From Mugil cephalus (lineage: Eukaryota > Chordata > Actinopteri > Mugiliformes > Mugilidae): DNA of 64,000 nt. The position numbers and the translations under genes were made by a program. Location of the stretch: the NCBI RefSeq assembly GCF_022458985.1, contig NC_061791.1, positions 997,501 to 1,061,500 of the forward strand. The letters are read 5' to 3'. The notes beneath the pieces were generated by a model. That model saw only the letters and a list, made by a program, of their open reading frames with translations, did not search any database and was not told the DNA's origin. Below, piece after piece: positions 55,217 through 64,000 of the stretch (position 1 is the stretch's first letter; every line of letters begins with the position of its first letter).

Positions 55217-58200
55217 ATGACAGTCCGCTTCAAGGTAAACAGCAACAGGTGTTAGCATTAGCCACCGTTTAGCTTCAGACACAGGTGCTACTGGTCGTAG
55301 CCTCCTGGCTCGATAACAGCAAACACTTAGAGGCTGAATAATGTTCAGGTTTGGCTGTAGTGAGTTTATCAGGTGATGATTTACAGCAGCGGGAGGATTA
55401 ATGTGGTTTAATCTGATGCTAACTCAGCTAATCAGCTAATCCAGCTGAGTGTGCAAAGTAACAGAGACAAATACTCAGGAGCAGGACTGAGGTTGTGCTG
55501 TTTAATGTGAGATATTTTATACTTCTTCTTCACTACTTTAAAACAAAATACTTTCCAGGTTAAGGTTTTACATTTAAAACACACTAATATAAAATATGTT
55601 TACATGAAGGAATAATTTACTCAGTGGTAATGAACTTGCTCATTGTTTGATTTGTTGCTAGATTCTTGTGTCAGAAAATGATTTAAAGAGAAACTCAACA
55701 GAAACAAAAAACGTTTAAAAACAGTTCACTGACTCTGATATTAATTAATTAATAGATTTGTTATTTGATAAATGGCTGTAACTCTGGAGAACACGAGTAT
55801 CCTCATAAATGTTTTATTATTACTATAAAACAGAGCAGGGATGGGTCAGAGGTCAGAATGGAAACCCTGATTCTGCTTCCAACATCAGCTCTGAGGACCA
55901 GATGCTCAGCCAATAAACCCTAAATGAGAACAAAGTCTTTTCTGATCTGACGTTGGTTTTATTCTCTGTCCCAGTGTCAGAGTGAATATCAGAAGAGTTA
56001 CGGGGTTCCTCGCTCCAGGAGTGTGTCTCCCCAGCGTTACGCCGCGCTGTCCGGCCTCCGCGCCCGCCAGACAGGTGAGAACCACCACACCTGAACCTCA
56101 TTCAATCATCTTCTGTGACCACTTAGCCAAGGTTAGGTCAGCTGCGATAGGCTCCGCCCCCTGACCCTCCATTGGACGAGCTAAGACCAGTTAACAAGCA
56201 ATCAACCTAACGAGCTGCTCTTTGGACGGGGGGGGGGGACATACAGTGGGTTAGAACCCAGAACCTTGTGGCTGTGAGGCCTCAGTGGGAACCACCAGCT
56301 TTATTTCTATGAGTTAATATTTGTTCTTCTGACTGGTTTCGTGTCTCAGGAGTCAGCAGAGAACCCGGTCTGCAGCGACGCAAGAGGTTCGGTTCTGCTG
56401 GTCCGGTTCGGTCCAGTTCTCCGCTCCGTCCACCGGACCTGCAGCAGACTCAGACTCCTCAGAGGAAAGCGCCCTCCTCTGGTGGGGTGGAGTATTTCAG
56501 GATCACTGCATTGATCCCAGAGGGAAATTACTTTTCGTTACAGCAGCTTCTACTTAAAGAACAGTATAAATAGAGGAATAAATGGAAATATAAAGACGTT
56601 CTGTGCGTTCGGGTGGGACTGATTAAAACTGCTGAAACTGGTAAATAGTTGCTGAGACTATGAGACGTGTTGGAGTCGACAGTGAGGGAGAAGTTTGTGT
56701 AAAACGCAGACGTATTATTTCTTAATTTATTTAAAGAACTCTCGTCTCTAAAGCTTCGTCTGCACAGAGTCAGTGACGTACGTCACATGACGTCTCCAGG
56801 TGAAACTAAGACATAAGACATTGTTTATTTATCACAGGTACAGTCTGTTAGTCTGGTTTCTTAGAATATAGATTAGAAACAGTAACACATTTAAAAGATA
56901 AACAAAATGTACAAAAAATAACAACACTATTAGAAAAATATAGAAAAAAAACATAAAGACATTCTGTAGAAACAGTGTGGAATAGTTAAAAAATGACTAA
57001 AATTGGTAAAATAATAATAATAAAATGTGGTTTGTAAAACTAGTTTTAGTCTTTAAAACCGAATCAGTGACTAATATGAATTAAAACCTTTAACAGATTC
57101 TAGGAGCCGCTCAGTCCACAGGAAGGAATCCTCTCCGGTCCAGAAACCACCAGAACCTCCAGCAAAACCTGCATCTCCTCCAGAACCCGCAACTCCGGCT
57201 GGACCACGACCTGCTGCAGACCCAGAACCTCCAGAAAGACCAGAACCTGGACCAGCACCAGAACCAGGAGCAGGTGGAAAAAGTGGTAAATACGTCTCCC
57301 TCCGTGTCCCTGATGCTTCCTGACGCTCAGGCTCATCTTCCACCTCTCTCTGTCTGTTCAGTGAAGCCCCGCCCCCCTCTGCCCGACGGCCAATCACAGC
57401 CCGGCCCAGCACCTGAAGGGCAGAGGCAGCCGACCGCCAACAAGGTGAGCGTCTTCTTAGACCAGCGGTGTCAAACATACAGCCGGTCACTAAGGTTCCT
57501 GGTCCGGCTCCTTCAGATCAAACTGAACGTGGCCCCGAACTAAAATGAGTTTAACGTGTATTAGAGGAAACGATCGCGTCTCATCCTGTCGTCGTGTCGC
57601 AGGTGGATGGACGGACACGAGGTCAGAGGTCAGAGTATCACAGGCAGTTCAGCTGGAAGAAGCCGCCGGCGCCGGCTGTTAATTCACCGCTACTGACGGC
57701 AGAACAGGTACGAAACCATGAGGTCGCTGATCTCAGCTGGTTTATTAACTTTGTGTTTAGGTTTAAACTTTACACACAAAATACTGACGGGGAGGATTAT
57801 AGCCCCTCATCTCCTCTGGTTTAAAAAAAGCCTCCAGCAATAAAAAGAATGAACTCCAAACTAAACAGAAGCGTCCAGCAGGGGTCAGCGTTTAGCTTCC
57901 AGTTTTACTCTGAACAGGTTTGAATGAATGAATGAATGAATGAATGAGAAGCACATGCTTATTTAATCCTACCGCTCCTTCACAAATGACTGTATATATA
58001 TAACTGCCTTATGAATATTCATAACAGAAAATAATAATAATGTGAATAAATTATCTGTGTAAATTATCCTCCCTGTTCCCTGTAAATAAACATGTTTTCA
58101 GATTCAGTTTAATTTATTTAAAAATATAGTACGTTGACAAAAAAAACCATTTATCAAAGTATAACTAAAATATATCTTGAAGTTATTATTCTAGGAGATA

Positions 58201-61200
58201 TTAATGCTTTGTTATTACTGTGTCCTGCTCCCAAACTTAACAAAATGACCTCTAAGTTAATAAACTTCCCTCTGATATGTAATATTGGTTCATTTTTCCT
58301 GAATAAACAAATAAACAAGTATAATGTCTCAGTTTCATGGGTTTGATCGTGTTCCCTTCGTCTACTTTTAGGACTGTGTAAAAAAAATCTGCTGAAGTTT
58401 TGAGTCATTTTTATACAGAAACTTATAAAGTTAAGAGTAACGTGTCCCAGTGTGATGAGCTGTAGTTCCTCTGTGTGTCCACTAGGTGGCAGCAGAACCA
58501 TTGCTGTGAACTTGATGTAGACGTTGTCGTTCAGCTCAGTGCAGTGACCTTTGACCTCCCTTTTGCAGGTCCTGTACTCCAGCAGCAGGTCTGTCCCCCC
58601 CTTTAAGAAAAACCCGGTGTCCATGGAAACGGAGTATCGGCGGAGCTTCCAGGGTCTGGCCCCGCCCACTGGGCCCCGCCTTCGGAAACATCTGGAACAT
58701 CAGAGCGTGTTTCACGCACACCCGGTATCCACAGCTCACATTTATCTTTATTAGCATTAGCATAGTGTTCCTCTGACTCTTAATGGGTACAGACACACAA
58801 AGGCTAAAAAGAGCTACCGTTAGCTAGGAGGCTATGAGGACCTGCTATTCGTAAGGAAGCTAGGGTGAGCTGCTAGTAGCTAGGACGAGCTTGTATTAGC
58901 TACAAGGCTAGGGAGCTAATGGTAAAAAGAGCTACGATCAGCTAGGAGGCTAGGATGCTAGGAAGAGCTACTGATAGCTAGGAAGCTAGGAAGAGCTACT
59001 ATTAGCTAGAGGCTATGAAGCTACAAACTGATTAATGCTCATGTGCACCTGGACTAACTTCCCAACGTGTCCTGACTTGTTTATTTCCACCTTCAGGCCA
59101 GCAGGAGGAGGAGGGCGGAGTCACACAAGAAGCCCCGCCCCAAAAAGGAAGTCCCTCAGAGAGAGGATGCAAGATCCCAGTCGTCTCCAATGGCCACGCC
59201 CCCTCCTCCTCAGCCTCAGGTGCAGCGCGGAGGATCCAGGTGCGTTTCTTGTTTTCATTAAAGCTGTGGAACGTGACGAGTCCATGAATTCATTGATGAA
59301 ACGGTCTGTGTGTCTGACAGGATGTTGACAGAGTATCAGTCCAGCTTTCGTTCTCCCCTCCACAGGATCCCAGAGGGAGGCGGAGCCACCGACGACAACG
59401 CCGCCCATCAGGTCAGGCTCTGGACTCAGTGATAAGAGCTAAGATGAAACCGTCCAATTACCCGACGACTGAAGGCGTCGGCAGGTTGATTAGTTCACTG
59501 TCTGTAGGGCCCCTCTAGCTACTATTAGCTGGGAAGCCAAGAAGCTAAGAGGAGCTAATATTAACTAGGACTCTAGGAAGAGCTACTATTAGCTAAGAAG
59601 CTAGGAGGAGCTTATATTAACTAGGACTCTAAGAAGAGCTACTATTAGTTTGGAGGCTAGGAGGAGCTACTATTAGCTATGAAGCTAGGAGGAGGTAGTA
59701 TTAGCTGGGAGGCTAGGAGGAGCTACTATTACCTGGGAGGCTAGGAGGAGCTACTATTACCTGGGAGGCTAGGAGGAGCTACTAATAGCTGGGAGGCTAG
59801 GGGGAGCTACTATTACCTGGGAGGCTAGGAGGAGCTATTATTAGCTGGGAGGCTAGGAGGAGCTACTAATAGATGGGAGGCTAGGAGGAGTCATTATTAG
59901 CCGGGAGGCTAGGAGGAGCCACTATTAGCTGGGAGGCTAGGAGGAGCCATTATTAGCTGGGAGGCTAGGAGGAGCTACTATTACCTGGGAGGCTAGGAGG
60001 AGCTACTATTACCTGGGAGGCTAGGAGGAGCTACTATTAGCTGGGAGGCTAGGAGGAGCCACTATTACCTGGGAGGCTAGGAGGAGCTACTATTAGCTGG
60101 GAGGCTAGGAGGAGCCATTATTAGCTGTGGGGGCGAGCTTGAGATCTTTAGGACATCTGGGTCCTTGCGGTCCTTTGACTGATTTGCATTTTGCCGTCTA
60201 GTTGCTAATCTGTGTTTGTTTGTTTGTTGCTGATGGAAAGTGCTGAGTGTTAGCAGTGAAACCACAGAGCTTCACTTCAGGGAAATGTCTCAGTGTCAGT
60301 CACCACCACAGAGTCGTTTTTACCAGGTGTCGGGGGGGCGGGGGGCATAAAATCCACAAACTTAGCTGAAAAAAACAAAAAAACACATCAGATCAAAGAG
60401 CTTTAAGACGCTTCCTTTATTCCTGGGAAGTATTTGATGCGTTATAACCAAAAGTTTGTGGACAGCTCTGCCCTGTTTGTGCTGCTCTGGTTGAAGAACT
60501 GAACCAGATCCACAGACATTGATGATAAATTCAACATTTGCAATTAAGTGACTTTAAGTTTATGACCTGCTGTAACTACGAGCAAAACAAATAAACCAAG
60601 ACTTCATCGCCATCGTCCAGAATTGTTTATAAAATAAAGCTTTGGTTTGAAAGGGATTTGGTTCATTTACAGTGACTGAATGGAAACGATGAACCTGCTC
60701 TGAGTCACTGCATAAAGAGGAGGAGGCTTAATGAAGGTCAGACATGATTCTTAATATTTAGAGTCTTCATTTAGTCCTGATGGTTGTTTTCTATTGAAGT
60801 ACAATGGATTTAAGCTCAGTCTGTAACAGATCCACACGGTAGCAAGTTAGCTTCTGGTAGCACATAAAATACTTCTGCATCACCAGGTAGTTCTCCAGCC
60901 AATCAGAGACAGTTCATTCTAGGCAAATTAAACTCCCCATGTCTGCAGGCCTCTGGGTTTGTGCAATGAATGTGCAAGTGCAAAACGTTCTGGTGGCCAC
61001 TGGAGGCTAATTTTCAAGGTTCGTAATCCAACTGGTGACATCACGATGGGTTTGTCCATAGCATAAACAGTCACTGGTCCCAACACAGAGACTCGAGATA
61101 AACTTTGAGGTTTTTGGTCTGGCTACCATGCTCATGGTCGCTAGCAGAAGCTAAAGTAAAATGTCCAGCTCTGCAGCCTCTGGTTGGTTCAGAGCAGCCT

Positions 61201-63318
61201 AATGCAAACCCCAAACCATCCTATTGGCCTGCAGATCTTTGCAGGAGCTTTTAAACCAAAATATGAAGCGTGTAGATGGAGCGAAGGCCGTCTGGGTTCC
61301 AGGGAAGAAGTAGAGCACAGGTGAAATTAACTGTTATCTCTAATTTATCCGCTGTTTTATTCAGAGAAGTGGACAGAACTCAACACTGAGACCCAGGACT
61401 AAACAGCACTCAGACACGAGCCCAGATTACACTGACAGCATAGATTATTTAATGTTATTCTTCTTTGCACTAAAACGAATGGAAAAACATCTATAGTTTT
61501 CATTATTTATAGGTTAATATCATTCTGTTAAGCTCCTGGTCTGGGCCACTGGAGATCAAATTGGACTGAATGCATGTGGCAGCCAGAGTTTGACCGGTTG
61601 TAAGAGGGTTGGGAAGTCCACTAGAGGCCGACAGTCTGATACAAAGAGAACGGACAAACTGAAATAATTCTGTGGATGCAGCATCATCCATCGATGCTGA
61701 ACCCTTCATACCGTCAGAAACTTAAAAACAACGATGCTGCAGCTTTTAAATCAAAGTGAGCGGTTTGATTGACTTTCCATTCCCGCGATGAGCTGACGTC
61801 AGGAGGCCTGTGTTGAGAGGAAATGATGAAACCCTCAGAGTCTTAGGGTTGAGGTTAGGGGCCGGGGTCAGGGTCAGGTTAACGTCAGCTTTACCAGAAT
61901 CTAGAAAAAAACGCTTGCACAAAAGTGATTGCACAAATCACTTCTCATAACCCAACCATGACATTTCCACTGTCAGCTTCATTTCTCACCTTTTAAAAAT
62001 GTTTATGAGCAGATGAAAGCAAGTCTTCATCTGACGTAGAAGAAGAAATGAAAGAATCAGACGGCCATGATACAAACTTTACACCTGAAACTAGTTTTTA
62101 AGGTTTTCTACGTCCTTTATTTTGATTTTGAGTTGTTCCAGTTTAGGAAACATTAAACCAGAGAGAAGAGGAGGTGTGAGGAGAGTGGTCTGCTAACATG
62201 GAGGGGGAGATATAGAAGAGAATACACTAGACTTTACTGCCATTTGCACAGGTACATTTTTGAGAACCTGCCTTTTTAAAAAATAAATAGCAAAACAATT
62301 ATTCTACAATATATAAACACTTAGTGACTTAAAAATAATATGTGTAGATGTGAAAGTGCCCGGTAGGTTATTGCCATCGTGGTGAGTTAAGGCTGAGAAC
62401 TGTGTGCTCCCGATGTTTTAGCTTCATCTTCTTAAACCTTTAAATTAGCTTGGAGGTGGGCGGTGTCAGGCCGAACCAAGATGGCGGCAGCTGTCGATGC
62501 CGCGCTGAGCTTCAAAACCTCCAGGAAACATTTGTGTGACGTGCATTAACCCGTCGTCCTCCGCTCTTCCTTTGCTTCCTCAATAAAGTTTTTATGACTG
62601 AGTCGTTTCCACTCTGACTTTAGTTTATGGTTCTCAAAAAGCCCCGGCCCCGGCTGTAGTTTCCGACGACCCAGAAAGTATCACGGCTCATCTTTATCTC
62701 AGCCTGACGTCCTTCGGCCTGTTTCTAATTAGCTCAGACATCTTTACCTGCATGATTCAGAATCAGTCAGGATGAATGAAACGATGATAAATAAAACAAA
62801 CCTGGATCAGTTTCGTCGTCCGGGTCTTTAAAGGCGCGTGGAAACAGGAAGTATGAGCGTCACCATGGCGACGGTGTTTGTTCCAGGCCCGGGAGTTGAG
62901 GCAGAGGGCCTGGGGGTACCGCCGCCGGGCCTGGGGAACCAACTTCTCCAGGGACCACCTGAGCCAGCTGCTCTCAGACCACAACGCCCTGTGGGAGCCG
63001 TCGGACGCCACCGACTCCACCGCCGACCCCCCCACCCCACGCCTGACCCTTGACCCCTCCCCGGAGCCGGACGCCGCTTCCTGCGTGGAGGAGGCCCTGG
63101 ACCTGGCCAGGTAAGAGACGGAGTGGTAAAAAAAAACAAAAAAAAAACACCTGAAGTCAAGTTAAAAACGTATCTGTGTCTGTTTTCTGCAGTAACTCCA
63201 GTAAGAGGTCGTCTGTCGGGACACGTCCAAAAAACAACAAGACTCAAACTAATCCAGATCCTGAAGAACGACGAACAGCCTGGGGAGAAGAAGAAGAAGA
63301 AGAAGAAGATACAGATGA
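55217..63318 (+). CDS. mdm1: mdm1: centriolar microtubule-binding protein Mdm1 (5' part, 11 exons; continues beyond the window)
   Basis: Mdm1 binds microtubules, localises to centrioles and restrains centriole duplication. Exons: 55217-55234, 55975-56074, 56350-56481, 57097-57285, 57362-57444, 57603-57707, 58569-58724, 59097-59239, 59321-59411, 62887-63110, 63193-63318; phases join and give about 455 residues so far. The start MTVRFK parallels mammalian MPVRFK. Four repeated [ST]EYxxx[FY] motifs are visible: SEYQKSY (9-15), SEYHRQFSWKK (184-194), TEYRRSF (230-236) and TEYQSSF (312-318). A basic helix plus GTNFSRDHLSQLLSD follows at about 341-370, matching the family's most conserved block. 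Residues 80-170 are a Pro-rich, rapidly evolving insert. Exon 3's donor (CTCTG|GTGGGG) is the least certain junction. The last donor GA|GTACGT points to further exons at right. Confidence 0.93.
56095..56300. mobile_element. Fragment of a dispersed teleost repeat in mdm1 intron 2
   Basis: GCTGCGATAGGCTCCGCCCC and GTTAGAACCCAGAACCTTGT are motifs of a repeat seen widely in fish introns. Truncated copy with a poly-G run between; class not determinable here. Confidence 0.4.
57918..57948. repeat. AATG microsatellite in mdm1 intron 6
   Basis: Seven or so GAAT units. Confidence 0.85.
58800..59030. repeat. 28-bp minisatellite family, degenerate block in mdm1 intron 7
   Basis: Diverged GCTAGGA-AGAGCTACTATTAGC units, same family as 1-450. 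Confidence 0.75.
59510..60130. repeat. 28-bp minisatellite family, homogeneous block in mdm1 intron 9
   Basis: About 22 units of GCTAGGAGGAGCTACTATTA with GCTGGGAG linkers; the left part (59510-59690) is diverged and the right part nearly homogeneous. Confidence 0.92.
60131..62886 (+). other. mdm1: mdm1 intron 9, remainder
   Basis: No exon was recognised. A segment at 62460-62610 (AACCAAGATGGCGGCAGCTG ... CCTCAATAAAG) resembles the end of a dispersed fish element with a polyadenylation-like hexamer. The rest is unique sequence. Confidence 0.45.
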
Positions 63319-64000
63319 GTACGTCTGCAACTCTGATTAGTGTTGATTCCTCTGATTTTATTTTTATATTTATATCAAATGACAGCAGCAAATATCAGAA
63401 TTAACTCGTTAAAGCAGATTAATCATCATCATGATTAATGTGATTAATGAAGCATCTGCAGCAGAACGACTGTGAACGTGTCTCAGTTTGTCCAAGTAGC
63501 GTTAGCGTTAGCACCAGCTGATCCGGTAGTGACAGGCAGCAGAACCAACCCATAAAGATGGAAGACGCTAAACAGCACGTTGGTCCTCTCCATGGGACAT
63601 TTGAGGACAAAGACACCAAGAGGGACCAGTGGAGACACATAAAGTATCATCACACTCTGCAGAAGGAGTTTTCTTTCCAGCTTCAAACAGCACATGAACC
63701 AAGCCAAGCATACGTTAGTCGGGGATTCTGCTAGCACTTGGGCTAACGCGGCTAACAGCTGGAGACAAACCAAGACAAACCAAGACAAAGACAAGCTGCC
63801 AATGCTGCTGCTAATATCTGTCCACTCCTGCAGCCACTGTTCACTGGGAGAGACTGTTCTCAATAAGAAGCATCAGCTCTCCTCTGGTTGGACAATGTCC
63901 ACAAGTTAGTTTGTCTCCGTAGCAACAGGGACACATTCATGAGGACACGTGGTGGACAAAGAAAGACACAAAAAGTTGTTGAGTCAACATGTTAAGTGCA
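63319..64000 (+). other. mdm1: mdm1 intron 11 (runs off the right edge)
   Basis: Begins at the GTACGT donor after exon 11. No further mdm1 exon, repeat or RNA gene was recognised up to the window end. Confidence 0.5.

Overview
The window is vertebrate nuclear DNA, most likely from a percomorph teleost. The evidence is large introns with GT/AG junctions, vertebrate-type multi-exon genes, fish-type Tc1, piggyBac-like and other MITE insertions, and very abundant mini- and microsatellites. No prokaryotic features are present. Species cannot be named from the sequence.

Layout, left to right. (1) 1-6802, minus strand: 5' end of grip1. Only the first coding exon (6748-6802) is in the window and everything to its left is intron 1, rich in minisatellites. 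(2) 6803-12280: grip1/cand1 intergenic region in head-to-head arrangement, with two blocks of an ACACAAAACAACC-type minisatellite and a 578-bp MITE. (3) 12281-35559, plus strand: complete cand1 in 26 coding exons (3705 nt, 1234 aa), followed by its 3' UTR. Its 9.5-kb intron 16 hosts an unrecognised, internally repetitive protein gene on the opposite strand (21784-27273), with a striking 75-bp palindrome full of TCF/LEF-type sites just upstream of it. (4) 36775-38377: complete Tc1/mariner transposon with 204-bp inverted repeats and an intact DD34E transposase. (5) 42600-50402 and beyond: rap1b, with a CpG-rich promoter and non-coding first exon, then six coding exons (184 aa) and a spliced 3' UTR. 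Two copies of one MITE family lie in opposite orientation around the last exons. (6) 55217 to the right edge: mdm1, 11 coding exons visible and continuing out of the window, with a promoter carrying CRE, NRF1 and RFX X-box motifs.

The neighbours grip1-cand1 and rap1b-mdm1 match the human 12q14-q15 gene neighbourhood, but the DYRK2/IFNG/IL26/IL22 block that separates them in human is absent here. The genes do not form a single pathway. grip1 is a neuronal PDZ scaffold, cand1 a cullin-RING ligase exchange factor, rap1b a small GTPase and mdm1 a centriolar microtubule-binding protein.

The least ordinary items are the nested antisense gene with its duplicated blocks, its two mutually compensating one-base frameshifts and its palindromic promoter; an intronic tandem array in cand1 that re-creates back-to-back 3'/5' splice sites; a hypervariable tetranucleotide repeat acting as the polypyrimidine tract of rap1b exon 3; and loss of the Ser179 phospho-site in Rap1b.
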